This document shows, piece after piece, positions 28,873 through 37,706 of a stretch of DNA of 64,000 bases. The notes under the pieces were generated by a model. It did no database searches and was not told the origin of the DNA. It saw only the letters and a list, made by a program, of their open reading frames with translations. Origin of the DNA: Caldilineaceae bacterium (lineage in GTDB: Bacteria > Chloroflexota > Anaerolineae > Caldilineales > Caldilineaceae); the NCBI GenBank assembly GCA_026708085.1, contig JAPOVP010000028.1, positions 17,555-81,554 on the forward strand, given 5' to 3'. Both the position numbers and the translations under genes were made by a program. Every line of letters starts with the position of its first letter. Position 1 is the first letter of the stretch.

Positions 28873-29253
28873 TCAAACCCGAGCGCGCCATGGCAGAAGC
28901 GTAAAGCCCCTCGCTTCCAGCCACGCAGGTTCGGGCCCTTCCCAGCCAAACCGGTCCAGTTCGATGCGGCCGTCCGGCTTGAAGCTGATACCCTCCTCCA
29001 TAAGCAGTCTGCGTTGGCGGTCCGTCGCCAACGGATCTGCGCGCGGGCTGATGCCTCCTCTGCTGTTCACGACTCGTTGCCATGGAACGTCCGTGTCCGC
29101 CGGCAACCCGGCTAGCACGTCTCCCGCCATGCGCGGCGAGGCCGCCCCCGCAATCCAGGCTATCTGGCCGTACGTCGCCACCCGCCCCCGCGGGATCTCC
29201 CGAACGACAAGAAGCATCCTCTCGTAAATGCTCACAGTCTTCTTGGCCATCAT
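28873..29253 (-). CDS. Alkyltransferase-like protein (ATL), MGMT homologue with Trp in place of catalytic Cys
   Basis: A 126-aa protein of the O6-alkylguanine-DNA alkyltransferase C-terminal family: YERMLLVVREIPRGRVATYGQIA, the DNA-recognition helix, then VPWQRVVNSRGGIS. The methyl-acceptor motif PCHRV reads P-W-Q-R-V, with Trp58 where Cys would be. ATL proteins bind O6-alkylguanine and hand it to nucleotide excision repair without repairing it themselves. Start at 29253 begins the conserved region; a second Met follows immediately. It is convergent with the flippase fusion. Confidence 0.93.
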   Translation of the reverse strand: MMAKKTVSIYERMLLVVREIPRGRVATYGQIAWIAGAASPRMAGDVLAGLPADTDVPWQRVVNSRGGISPRADPLATDRQRRLLMEEGISFKPDGRIELDRFGWEGPEPAWLEARGFTLLPWRARV

Positions 29254-29375
29254 CCAGCCCCTCTTTCCACCATCCAGTCGCGACCATCCATCCCCTGCAG
29301 TTGGCCAATTGGCTGCTCGCCCCTCAATGCCGTACTACTACATCCGCGTACGTCGCCGAAAACCCCAAGCCATCC

Positions 29376-29405
29376 CTGACCACTGACTACTCACCACTGC
29401 CGTTT
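29376..29405 (+). repeat. Dispersed composite repeat, partial copy
   Basis: CTGACCACTGACTACTCACC followed by ACTGCCGTTTGG matches the left (7-mer) part of the repeats at 11550, 53006 and 63362, but the GC-rich hairpins are missing. It lies between the 5' ends of the ATL and ctaG genes. Confidence 0.6.
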
Positions 29406-29427
29406 GGCAAATCCTCTTCCCGCGACT

Positions 29428-30345
29428 ATGCTTGCATCCATGAACCTCTCGATAAGAGAACTTCTGATAGCTTGGGAGTTCTATCCTGGCTCTGCCGCCG
29501 CACTCCTGACTATCCTCCTGCCGTACACTGTGTGCTGGTTGCGGCTGAGGCGCCGCCGCTCACCGCTTGCTACCACGGCTCGGCTGGTCAGTTTCAGCGC
29601 GGGCACAGCGGCCCTGGCTCTGGCTTTTCATTCACCCCTTGTCGCGCTTCAGCAGGAGCTGCTTATCGGCAGGGCTGGGCAACAGATGCTCATCGGCCTA
29701 TTGGCTCCACCTCTCCTGTGGTTGGCCTGCCCGGCCCACGTCATCCTGCGCGGCCTGCCGCCTTCTTCCCGTCGCTGGATCGTGAGCAAGCTCAAAAGGT
29801 CTACCTGGTCGGGGGTCCTGATTCGCAAGCTGACTCAACCGCTCCTGATCTGGCTGTTGGCCTTCAGCGTCTTCCTGCTCTGGCATGAACCCGGCATCGC
29901 CAACTGGCTTCTGGCCCACCCTTCTGTCTATCGCCTCTGCCTGTGGGGCGTCTGGATCACATACATGCTTTTCTGGTGGCATCCGCTTGGAACAGGTCTG
30001 CGTCTGCGTCGGGCGATGCACCCCGCCATCGCATTTCTGTTTGTGATTCTCGGCGGCGAGGTCCCCAACATGGTAACTGGCGTGACCTTGGCATTTCGCA
30101 ACACACCAGCCTACAGTTACTATGACGGCCGCCTGCCTGTTCCCGAACTGACCACGATGCAGGATCAAATGATCAGCGGAGGCATTATTTGGTTCTTCGG
30201 CAGTGTCGTGTACGTTGGTGTTGCCGTAGCCCTCCTCGGCCGCGTCTTTCGTAACTTTGAAGCCCCGCGGCCGCAACCCATCAGTTGGCATGCAACCAAA
30301 CGCACCATCGCGCCCGGCCTGGAACATCGGGTCCTTGGCCCGTGA
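29428..30345 (+). CDS. ctaG: Cytochrome c oxidase assembly factor CtaG (caa3 type)
   Basis: Integral membrane protein of the caa3_CtaG family needed for assembly of the caa3 oxidase. About 305 aa with six or seven hydrophobic segments. It contains HSPLVALQQELLIGRAGQQMLIGLLAPPLLWL and later LWGVWITYMLFWWHPL and GGIIWFFGSVVYV, all family-typical. The start is ambiguous (ATG 29428 or 29440; no ribosome site stands out). It fits with the SCO1-like copper chaperone at 12.2 kb, pointing to aerobic respiration in this organism. Confidence 0.9.
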   Translation: MLASMNLSIRELLIAWEFYPGSAAALLTILLPYTVCWLRLRRRRSPLATTARLVSFSAGTAALALAFHSPLVALQQELLIGRAGQQMLIGLLAPPLLWLACPAHVILRGLPPSSRRWIVSKLKRSTWSGVLIRKLTQPLLIWLLAFSVFLLWHEPGIANWLLAHPSVYRLCLWGVWITYMLFWWHPLGTGLRLRRAMHPAIAFLFVILGGEVPNMVTGVTLAFRNTPAYSYYDGRLPVPELTTMQDQMISGGIIWFFGSVVYVGVAVALLGRVFRNFEAPRPQPISWHATKRTIAPGLEHRVLGP

Positions 30346-30509
30346 CCGGTGCGACCCTTCGAGATCAGCCCGAGATTCGACAGGACTGCCAAATGTTTCT
30401 GGGCGCCTCAAACTGTGGACCTTCAGTCTGACCGTCCAATCCTTGGCTTGCGGCTGCTTACAGCCCCCCATCTGTCCTACTTCGTCATTAGCTCGCCCCA
30501 CTATACCCC

Positions 30510-32579
30510 ATGACTCAGAACAGAAAGCGATTATTCCTCTGTTCCATCGTAGCATTACTCGTCGCTGGCGCCATGGGCCTGGGGGCTTGCTCCTCCCCCG
30601 CTGATATCCTGTCTGATGCAGGTAGTGGCGCCGTCAGCCCTGCGCGAGTCAATGTTCGCGACCGGGATAGCTCAGGTTCGCTTCAGAAATCCCTTGCTGA
30701 AGAAGAGTCCGCGGAAATGGCAGGCGCATCGAGAATGCTTCAGCCCATTTCGCTTGCCCATGATTCGCAAGCTCGAAAAGACGTCTCTGTCCCGATCCGG
30801 GACCTGCGCGATCTGGCACTGCGTCTGCGCCCGGGAGTAGATTCCATCCCGCAATCGGATACTGCCCCTGAATATGAAGTCGGGGATCGAATCCCTTTCT
30901 GGGTGGCGAACGTTGACTCAAATGAGCACTTTCAAATTGAAGCCGAGTTACTCTACAAGAACGATATCGTCTACATCTGGGCCGAACGCGACCATCAACT
31001 TGACCTGGATACAATGGCCGCATCCGCCGACCGGTTCGCCCAAACAATATATCCGCAAGTACGTGCCTTTTTCGGATCAGAGCCGAACCCGGGAATCGAC
31101 GGCGACCCACGTCTGCACATCCTCCACGCCAGGCGTCTGGGGCGTGGAATCGCAGGTTACTTCAGCGGCGCCGATGCCTTCAGCTCTCTCGCCAACCCTT
31201 TCTCCAACCAGAAGGAGATGTTCTCTATTAGCCTGGACTGGCTGCTTCAACTCCGTGACTATGAACTGTACGAAACCGTCCTTGCGCATGAATTCCAGCA
31301 CATGGTTCATTGGCACAACGATCGCAATGAGGAAACTTGGGTCAACGAAGGGTTGAGTGAGCTGGCTCAGGAAGTAGCCGGATATCCACCGGACCTGGGT
31401 TTCGCCGGCGTCTATGCCAGCAATCCGGACACCCAGCTGAACACCTGGAACATCGACCCTAACGACAACGGCAGACACTACGGTAGTTCCTATCTGTTCA
31501 TGGCCTACTTCCTGCAGCGCTTCGGAGAGGAGCTGACGCGTGCCGTCGTTTCCCAACCTGCAAACGGCACCCGCGGATTCGACGCCGCTTTGCACCAAGC
31601 CGGCCTGGATCTTACCTTCGAGGATGTCTTCGCCGACTGGGTCATCGCCAACTTTGTCGGCGATTTCGACGCCCTTGCCCAACATGGAGTATACGGTTAC
31701 CGGCAGCTGCAGCCGCCAAAGCCCGCGTTGGCGGAGTCGGTCAGTCGCCTGACCCAAAGGACTAAGAGTACCTCAGTTGCCAACTATGGCGTAGATTACA
31801 TCTCAATAAGCGGACGCGGTGACGCTACAATCTACTTCCATGGCAACTCGTCGACACGATTTGCCGCCGCAGATAAGTTGAGCGGCAACCACGCTTGGTG
31901 GAGCAACCGGGCCGACGACTCCGATGTTCGCCTCACCCGTGAATTCGACCTCACCGACGCTTCCCCGGCCGGCGAACTGAAGATGACCGTGCGTATGTGG
32001 TACGACATCGAAGAAGACTACGACTACGGCTACGTGCTGGCCAGCCGCGACGGCCGGAAATGGGATATCCTGCCCGGCCAGCGCACCACGACCGAAAACG
32101 CTAGCGGAAACAGTTTCGGCTCCGCATATACGGCCCGTAGCGCACCTTCGCGTCTTGCCAGAACACCCAACTGGATCGTGGAAAACTTTGACCTTCAAGA
32201 CTACGCCGGCGATAAAATATGGATCCGCTTCGAATACGTCACCGACGACGCCGTGAACGCCCCCGGTTGGTTCATCGACGAAGTCAAGATCCCGTCAATT
32301 GGGTACGCGGCTAACTGGGCGGACGGTACCGACGGCTGGGAGGGCGAAGGCTGGCTGCTGACCGACAATCAACTCCCGCAGGAGTGGCTCGTGCAAACGA
32401 TGGTTTTCCACGAGGGAAAGCTGGTTGGCCTGTCGCGGGCGCCGGTTGACAGCGACGGGACCTTACTCATCGACTTGGACGGTCTGGACAGAAAAAGTGA
32501 GGTAGTTCTGGCTGTCAGCGGCCTGACACCCGTGACGACCGAAGAGGCTGTCTATGAGTACCGGATCGAGCGGCGCTAG
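30510..32579 (+). CDS. Secreted zinc metalloprotease lipoprotein, immune inhibitor A-like
   Basis: A 689-aa exported protease. The signal peptide ends in the lipobox GLGAC (about residue 27). The metallopeptidase motif HEFQH is at 260-264, in VLAHEFQHMVHWHNDRNEETWVNEGLSE, where the downstream Glu (about 279) is the likely third zinc ligand. The C-terminal ~250 residues contain WWSNRADDSDVRLTREFDL and GWFIDEVKIP, the beta-sandwich region shared with immune inhibitor A (M6) proteins. It probably degrades extracellular protein from the cell surface. A monocistronic gene. Confidence 0.85.
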   Translation: MTQNRKRLFLCSIVALLVAGAMGLGACSSPADILSDAGSGAVSPARVNVRDRDSSGSLQKSLAEEESAEMAGASRMLQPISLAHDSQARKDVSVPIRDLRDLALRLRPGVDSIPQSDTAPEYEVGDRIPFWVANVDSNEHFQIEAELLYKNDIVYIWAERDHQLDLDTMAASADRFAQTIYPQVRAFFGSEPNPGIDGDPRLHILHARRLGRGIAGYFSGADAFSSLANPFSNQKEMFSISLDWLLQLRDYELYETVLAHEFQHMVHWHNDRNEETWVNEGLSELAQEVAGYPPDLGFAGVYASNPDTQLNTWNIDPNDNGRHYGSSYLFMAYFLQRFGEELTRAVVSQPANGTRGFDAALHQAGLDLTFEDVFADWVIANFVGDFDALAQHGVYGYRQLQPPKPALAESVSRLTQRTKSTSVANYGVDYISISGRGDATIYFHGNSSTRFAAADKLSGNHAWWSNRADDSDVRLTREFDLTDASPAGELKMTVRMWYDIEEDYDYGYVLASRDGRKWDILPGQRTTTENASGNSFGSAYTARSAPSRLARTPNWIVENFDLQDYAGDKIWIRFEYVTDDAVNAPGWFIDEVKIPSIGYAANWADGTDGWEGEGWLLTDNQLPQEWLVQTMVFHEGKLVGLSRAPVDSDGTLLIDLDGLDRKSEVVLAVSGLTPVTTEEAVYEYRIERR

Positions 32580-32627
32580 GAATCTCAATAGACCTGCCCG
32601 GCCCGGAAAGCGCCCGTTCTCCCGGCT

Positions 32628-33179
32628 TCATTTTCTGCGCCGGCCCAGTGCGCGCCTGCGAACTATCTGAGAAACACCTGCACCGAGGACAAGTCCGGCA
32701 ACTACGTCTCCGATATAGTGTATGTTGAGGGCGATCCTGGCCCAGCCGATCCAAAGAACGAGCAAGGGCGCAAGTTTGCCGGCGCCCGGCCACAGCGCCG
32801 TCGCCCAGGTCAATATTACACCGCACCTGACACCGTGCCCGCTTGGAAAACTGTGCTCGTCGGGCCCAACCCCGTAGAGAAACCGTCCGCTGCCCGGCCT
32901 GGGACGCCGCACCGCCTGCTTGACCAGCATCGTCCCCACGGCGCCGACAGCGAACGAAATAGTCCACCCAATTAGACTTCTCTGCCTGTCCTGGTTACCC
33001 CTGGCCCGTCGCCACAGGAAGAGGGTTACCAGCACCCACAAAACTGTGTCACCGAGATGCGCGCCAACATGCGCCAGCCAGTAGAGAGGGTGGCGCGCCG
33101 TCAGCTGGTCTTCGTTCAGGGCCGTTCGGGCACTGTACAATTCATCTAGCCCGCTCAGTTCCTCCAGCAGCCTTCGCAT
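32628..33179 (-). CDS. PAP2-family lipid phosphatase
   Basis: Membrane phosphatase of 183 aa with all three PAP2 motifs: KQAVRRPRP, PSGH (in HSFPSGHGVRCG) and RIALNIHYIGDVVAG. Four to five hydrophobic segments surround them. It dephosphorylates phosphatidic acid, undecaprenyl diphosphate or related lipids. The start lies 2 bases after the stop of the nucleotidyltransferase gene, so they are an operon, which may hint at a lipid-linked product. Substrate unassigned. Confidence 0.92.
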   Translation of the reverse strand: MRRLLEELSGLDELYSARTALNEDQLTARHPLYWLAHVGAHLGDTVLWVLVTLFLWRRARGNQDRQRSLIGWTISFAVGAVGTMLVKQAVRRPRPGSGRFLYGVGPDEHSFPSGHGVRCGVILTWATALWPGAGKLAPLLVLWIGWARIALNIHYIGDVVAGLVLGAGVSQIVRRRALGRRRK

Positions 33180-33181
33180 TC

Positions 33182-34015
33182 TCAGACCTCGCCCGTTCCC
33201 GATGTCCGCCTCTGAGCACGCGAATTGGCAGGATGATCAGGATGCCTCTCAAGGTACTCGCGCACCTGCACGAGCTGTTCCGGCTTGTCCACATCCATGC
33301 CGGCCTCTGCCAGCGGCAGAACCACCGGTCCCCCGTGCACACCCGCGATCCGATAGGCGACGTCCACTATATCGGCAATTGCAAGGCGCCGCAGCAGAAA
33401 CTTGACCATCGTAGGCAGTCCCAGCTTCCACACCAGCGCCAGAACGTTCTTGCGATTCTCAATGAAATACCGGATTCGATCCTGGATCTGGAAACCGGCG
33501 GATAAACGTCCCAGGTACAGATCGCTGCTGCAATAGGACCCCTCCCGCAACGGCAGATACGTCCTCTTGCTGTCGGGAAACGCCTCTAGCATTACTTCCT
33601 TTCGAACAATGCCCCAGTAAACATCGTGCTCGAACGGTTCGCACGCCCCGATAAAGCTGTCGACGATCCGTCCGGTCAAGAGAGCGATGTCCGCCGATAG
33701 AGCAATCACGTAGCGGTCGTCTGCGTTCAATTCACGGAGCTTCTTCAGCCCGGCATTCTGGCTGGCCCAGAGGCTGGGCTGGTTCGGCACATGATGCACC
33801 GGAACGCCGAAACTGATCTCGTCAGGCTCTAAACCGACGACTACGATTTCGCCGATGCGTTCGCTCTCCCCTAATGCCTGCACGACATGCCACGCCATCG
33901 GTTTTCCTGCCAATGGCACAAGAGACTTGTGCGCCGCGCCAGCCGCCGCACTGACTCGATCCACTTTGTCAGGATCATACCCGGCCGTGATGAATGCGTC
34001 GAACCGCTCCTGCAA
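33182..34015 (-). CDS. MobA-like NTP transferase domain protein
   Basis: A 277-aa nucleotidyltransferase. The N-terminus FDAFITAGYDPDKVDRVSAAAGAAHKSLVPLAGKPMAWHVVQAL is a stretched version of the sugar-nucleotidyl transferase loop (K-S-L-x-P-L-x-G-K-P), with ALSADIALLTGRIVDSFI as the metal-binding strand. The usual G-G-x-G-x-R glycine loop is poorly conserved, so the reaction is uncertain. The C-terminal half contains RIAGVHGGPVVLPLAEAGMDVDKPEQL, typical of MobA-like enzymes where the final Asp is catalytic. Cotranscribed with the PAP2 phosphatase. Confidence 0.8.
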   Translation of the reverse strand: MQERFDAFITAGYDPDKVDRVSAAAGAAHKSLVPLAGKPMAWHVVQALGESERIGEIVVVGLEPDEISFGVPVHHVPNQPSLWASQNAGLKKLRELNADDRYVIALSADIALLTGRIVDSFIGACEPFEHDVYWGIVRKEVMLEAFPDSKRTYLPLREGSYCSSDLYLGRLSAGFQIQDRIRYFIENRKNVLALVWKLGLPTMVKFLLRRLAIADIVDVAYRIAGVHGGPVVLPLAEAGMDVDKPEQLVQVREYLERHPDHPANSRAQRRTSGTGEV

Positions 34016-34075
34016 GGCGCCCCCTCTATTGCGAAAGTAAACGCGCCATCAGCGCACAATTCTGACTGTGAATAA

Positions 34076-34110
34076 TTCGGGGCAGGCAACTTCCTTCTGC
34101 CTGCCCCGAA
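34076..34110 (-). terminator. Strong hairpin terminator at the end of the tat run
   Basis: Perfect 13-bp stem TTCGGGGCAGGCA (34076-34088) / TGCCTGCCCCGAA (34098-34110) with a 9-base loop; on the minus strand it is followed by TTATTCAC. It closes the minus-strand nusB-tat-small-ORF run. Its core GGGGCAGGC/GCCTGCCCC is the same palindrome as in the repeat array at the right edge. Confidence 0.65.
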
Positions 34111-34157
34111 GAGACTTTGAAGACATGTTTCGACCCCTGGGCGGGGCCTGCTTATCG

Positions 34158-34361
34158 TTACTTCGCCCGGTCGATTTCAATGCGTAGACGATACTCTTCT
34201 GCCATCAACTGTTCGACCTCACTTTCCAGACGCTGCCGCTGGCTCCGTTGATGGGCACTGTCGCTACTACGCGTGGCCTCCAGCTGCCGCCGCGCTCTCG
34301 TCAGCTCTCGCAGTACTTCATGTTTACGGGAAATCAGTGACTCCCGATCACTCTTCATCAT
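34158..34361 (-). CDS. Small coiled-coil protein coupled to tatC
   Basis: A 66-67 aa, highly charged, heptad-like helix (SLISRKHEVLRELTRARRQLEA...RLESEVEQLMAEEYRLRIEIDRAK). Its start (MMKSDRE, ATG 34361 or 34358) overlaps the last codons of tatC, the arrangement of a translationally coupled gene. No membrane segment or known domain. It may be an accessory factor of the Tat system, but only position supports that. It is real-looking because codon use matches its neighbours and a terminator follows. Confidence 0.6.
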   Translation of the reverse strand: MMKSDRESLISRKHEVLRELTRARRQLEATRSSDSAHQRSQRQRLESEVEQLMAEEYRLRIEIDRAK

Positions 34362-35148
34362 TTCCCCAGTCCATCTCATCGAAACTGCGCGGCGCCCGCG
34401 GCTTGTACAGCAGGTACGCCAGTCCGACTCCAAGGAAATAGAGGCTGATGAGCGGCAACATGACAATCGTCATATTGATGGGATCGATGGTGGGCGTGAT
34501 CATCGCCGCCACAACCGATATGATCACAATCGCCTGCCTCCACATCCCCAATAACCTCGGACCGCTGACCAAACCAATGCGCGCCAAAAAGGCAATCACG
34601 AGAGGCGTCTCAAAGGCAACACCAATCCAGAATACGATGCGCGTGTAAAACCCAACGTACCGGTCAACCGTCCACTCTTGGTCAATCACATCTCCCAGGA
34701 AATTCTGCAGAAAGCCGACCGCCACCGGCAGCATAACGAAATTGGCAAAAGCGGCGCCCCCAAAAAATAGGACCATTACCCCGGGCAGGAGCAGAAAGAG
34801 CCCGCGCTTTTCGTGAGGATAGAGCCCAGGCGCTATGAAAGCCACAATCTGGTAGACCAGCACCGGCATGGCCACGATCACGCCCATTACGAACATGACC
34901 TTGAAGAACACAAAGATGGTGTCGGTAGGACCGATTGCGATCAGTTTTTCTTCAACGGGACTCGTGATAAATGCAATGACTGGCTCGACAAAGGCGATAC
35001 TGGCCACGATACCAAAAAACAGTGAACCGACAATCCATATCATCCGGTTTCGCAGCTCAGCCAGATGTTCGAGCAGCCCCATTCGGCTGTCATCGAATGG
35101 ATCGGCATCTAAGGGATCGGTGCCCAGTGGCGTAGCCTGCTGAGTCAC
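34348..35148 (-). CDS. tatC: Sec-independent protein translocase TatC
   Basis: Core membrane component of the twin-arginine translocase, 266 aa with six membrane segments. The N-terminal cytoplasmic motif LLEHLAELRNRMIW and the first periplasmic loop are conserved; the F-x-E motif region near VEPVIAF is also visible. GTG at 35148 overlaps the tatA stop (GTGA); the ~20 residues before MGLLEHL are acidic and variable, so Met at 35082 could be the real start. Works with the TatA/B protein upstream to export folded, often cofactor-containing, proteins. Confidence 0.95.
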   Translation of the reverse strand: MTQQATPLGTDPLDADPFDDSRMGLLEHLAELRNRMIWIVGSLFFGIVASIAFVEPVIAFITSPVEEKLIAIGPTDTIFVFFKVMFVMGVIVAMPVLVYQIVAFIAPGLYPHEKRGLFLLLPGVMVLFFGGAAFANFVMLPVAVGFLQNFLGDVIDQEWTVDRYVGFYTRIVFWIGVAFETPLVIAFLARIGLVSGPRLLGMWRQAIVIISVVAAMITPTIDPINMTIVMLPLISLYFLGVGLAYLLYKPRAPRSFDEMDWGNDEE

Positions 35149-36104
35149 AGTTGAGTCTCCTCGTTACCCTCGCCGTGCGCATCCTTCGCGACCGCAGCAA
35201 TTGCCCCTTCGTCAGACTCGGTGCTGTCCTCCTTCGCGACATCGTCGGTCTCAGTAGCGCCCTCACCACCGCCTTCGCCGTTACTACTCACCTCGGCAAC
35301 TGCAGTGGACTCAATACTTGCTCTTTCGTCAGCGGGATCAGCCGCGGCATTCTCTAGCTCGCCCGCCTCTTCACTCTCGCCCTTCTGCTCCGCCACAGCC
35401 TGACGACGGTTCTCGGCTCGGCTCTGGGCCCGCTTATTGCGCTCGTCCAGATACGCAGAGTCAGACCCACTGGCACTGGACTGCCTCTTCGCCCTCTGTT
35501 GCTTTCGCAGTTCAGAAAGAGTCTTGACCCCTCGCTTCTGCGTACTCCCGCTCCGTCTGGGTGTCGCGCCAATACCTGTGCTCTTGGTCGTCGCTTTGGC
35601 CGCACCTGCTTTGGGCGCGGAAGGAATTGCCGTTCCCGTCGTCTTAAGGTTGCTGTCGCCGCCTCCCCCGCTCTGCTGCCGCCCATTCGCAGACGCAGCC
35701 GTATTCAGGTCTGAAAGGGTCGGCTGCGGCGAAGTCTTCTCTTCGGTAACCTCTTTGTTAGAGGAAGCCGCTGGTGCATCCGCAGCCTGGGCAGGCTGTG
35801 AAGGAGCAGACGTCTGTTTCGTCGCAGCGGTCGACGTCTGGCCTTCTCCCTGGCCGATCGACTTCTCTTCTTCCTCCTCCTCGTCCATCAGTTGCTTCAT
35901 GTGATAACTGGGGTCAAGCTCGCGCAGGTCCCCTATCTCTTCGTTGACCTGGCGCGTCAACTCTCCCGAAAGCCTCTGCAGCTTGCGTATGAAAAACAGA
36001 ACCTCTTTGGTTACCTTGGGCAACCTTTCCGGGCCAAGAAAGATCAGGGCAAATATCAATATGAAGACAAATTCGAGGACGCCAATGCCAAAGATGCTGT
36101 TCAT
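35145..36104 (-). CDS. TatA/TatB-family translocase subunit with long low-complexity tail
   Basis: The first ~60 residues form the Tat module: a short membrane helix (VLEFVFILIFALIFLGPERLP) with the FGP-type hinge and an amphipathic helix. The FGP motif reads L-G-P, closer to TatB. The remaining ~250 residues are a Glu/Ala/Ser/Thr-rich, basic-then-acidic disordered region (five or more Glu in EEEEEE near residue 75-80), far longer than standard TatA/B (about 60-170 aa). It directly precedes tatC with overlapping stop and start. Which of A or B it replaces cannot be told, so no symbol is given. Confidence 0.88.
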   Translation of the reverse strand: MNSIFGIGVLEFVFILIFALIFLGPERLPKVTKEVLFFIRKLQRLSGELTRQVNEEIGDLRELDPSYHMKQLMDEEEEEEKSIGQGEGQTSTAATKQTSAPSQPAQAADAPAASSNKEVTEEKTSPQPTLSDLNTAASANGRQQSGGGGDSNLKTTGTAIPSAPKAGAAKATTKSTGIGATPRRSGSTQKRGVKTLSELRKQQRAKRQSSASGSDSAYLDERNKRAQSRAENRRQAVAEQKGESEEAGELENAAADPADERASIESTAVAEVSSNGEGGGEGATETDDVAKEDSTESDEGAIAAVAKDAHGEGNEETQL

Positions 36105-36112
36105 GCCAGGTC

Positions 36113-36754
36113 TTACCGGCTCACTTGTCTGTACTCAGGTGGCAGGGATATCTCTCGAAGCGCGGTGCCCAGGACACCGTTGATAAATCGCGGGCTGCTG
36201 TCGCTGCCAAACGTCTTGGCTAGTTCCACCGCCTCATTGATGACAACCTTGGGCGGAGCGTCAGCATCCGGACTCGACAACTCAAAAATGGAAAGGCGCA
36301 GTACGTTGCGATCCACGATCGCCAGCTTGCCTACCGGCCACTCCGGAGCATAGCGGCCAATTAACGCATCCAGGTCGGCCCGGTAACGGATGACTCCGCT
36401 CACCAACCAGTACAGGAAGGCAAGTGTCTCCGCGGCGTACCTCTCCTCTGCCTGGCGGTAATCCAAGGCGATGCCTGGACGGTGGTCCGTGCAGTCTACC
36501 TCGTAAAGTACCTGCAACGCTGTGCGTCGGGCACGTCGCCGTTCTGCCGGACGGCCTACGACCTTTTCGCCGCTTCCGCCCCACTGGTCCGACACCTCAG
36601 TATCGACTTCTCCAGCACCGGCAGTAACCTTAGGGGCACCCGAGCAAGACAGAGAAGCTGTCTTTTCTTCCACCTGCGCGGATTCGTCCCTACAGTCAAT
36701 CGCCGTTTCGGCTTCTGCAGGTAGCTCCATGACTTGCTGCGAATGGTCTATCAT
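36113..36754 (-). CDS. nusB: Transcription antitermination factor NusB
   Basis: RNA-binding factor of rRNA antitermination complexes. The all-helical NusB domain begins at [17 protein letters not shown] (about residue 70) and includes [17 protein letters not shown] and [28 protein letters not shown], the family signature. About 65 residues precede it, rich in Glu and Ser with no domain; no later start codon is obvious in the right place, so an N-terminal extension is likely genuine. Located between fabG and tatA on the minus strand. Confidence 0.95.
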   Translation of the reverse strand: MIDHSQQVMELPAEAETAIDCRDESAQVEEKTASLSCSGAPKVTAGAGEVDTEVSDQWGGSGEKVVGRPAERRRARRTALQVLYEVDCTDHRPGIALDYRQAEERYAAETLAFLYWLVSGVIRYRADLDALIGRYAPEWPVGKLAIVDRNVLRLSIFELSSPDADAPPKVVINEAVELAKTFGSDSSPRFINGVLGTALREISLPPEYRQVSR

Positions 36755-36781
36755 TATTCCGTGAATGTCAACTCGCCACTA

Positions 36782-37528
36782 TCACATCATCACCAGGCCG
36801 CCGTCTACAGAAAGCACCTGCCCAGTGATGAATCCGGCACGCTCACTCGCTAGAAACGCCACAGCCCAGGCAATCTCCTCCGGGGTCCCCAACCGCCCCA
36901 AAGGCGTACGGGCAATCGTCTCTTCCTTCTGGTCATCGCTCAACACATCCGTCAGTGCCGTCGGCACAAAGCCGGGCGCCACCACATTCACGGTGATGCC
37001 CCTGCTCCCAACTTCCCGGGCGAGGCTCTTGGACAGTCCGATCATTCCCGCCTTACTGGCCGCATAGTTCGTCTGCCCAGCCTGACCCGCCAGGCCGACA
37101 ACACTGGAAATGTTGATAATGCGCCCCCATCGCTGCCGGATCATGCCTCGCAGTGCAGCCCTGGTGACATGAAAAATGCTGTCCAGGTTTGTGCCGATGA
37201 CCGCACGCCATCCATCCTCCTTCATGCTCATCATCAGCGCATCACGCGTCGTACCGGCATTGTTGACCAGGATGTTGACTCGGCCCAACTCCCCTTCGAC
37301 CTTCTTCACCAGCTCAGAGGCCCCGTCAAAACAACCAACATCTGCCTGAATGACCTCGCATTCACCGCCGGCCTCCCGGATCTCACCAGCCGTCGCCTCG
37401 GCCCCGGCGCTATTGCCGCGGTAGTTCAACGCGACGCGCGCGCCCCCGCCAGCCAGCTCCTTTGCAATGGCCGCTCCGATTCCGCTGCTACTTCCAGTAA
37501 CCAGCGCAATCTTGCCTGTAAAGTCCAT
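36782..37528 (-). CDS. fabG: 3-oxoacyl-[acyl-carrier-protein] reductase
   Basis: NADPH-dependent SDR enzyme of fatty acid elongation, 248 aa. TGSSSGIG (cofactor loop, about 11-18), NNAG, the Ser-Tyr-Lys triad (ISSVVGLAGQAGQTNYAASKAG) and the C-terminal GFITGQVLSVDGG are all present. It lies downstream of fabD with a 178-base gap that has no acpP; the acyl carrier protein must be encoded elsewhere. Confidence 0.96.
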   Translation of the reverse strand: MDFTGKIALVTGSSSGIGAAIAKELAGGGARVALNYRGNSAGAEATAGEIREAGGECEVIQADVGCFDGASELVKKVEGELGRVNILVNNAGTTRDALMMSMKEDGWRAVIGTNLDSIFHVTRAALRGMIRQRWGRIINISSVVGLAGQAGQTNYAASKAGMIGLSKSLAREVGSRGITVNVVAPGFVPTALTDVLSDDQKEETIARTPLGRLGTPEEIAWAVAFLASERAGFITGQVLSVDGGLVMM

Positions 37529-37706
37529 GGAATTCCTTGGTGCGGTGTCGAACGTGCCGCCATTCTACTACAGTAAGCCGAAAAGAGGAACAGCGAAACG
37601 AACTCTGAATGCGTAAAAATGAACGGGCTGGAGTCGTAACTTCAGTTGGAGTGTCGAGGGCAGCCAGCGACCAGTCGCACTGCCGAACAGGGCCAGCCCC
37701 GGATTC

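Noticed and set aside
37529..37706. acpP between fabD and fabG
   Set aside because: The 178-base gap is too short for acpP and has no DSL phosphopantetheine motif in any frame.
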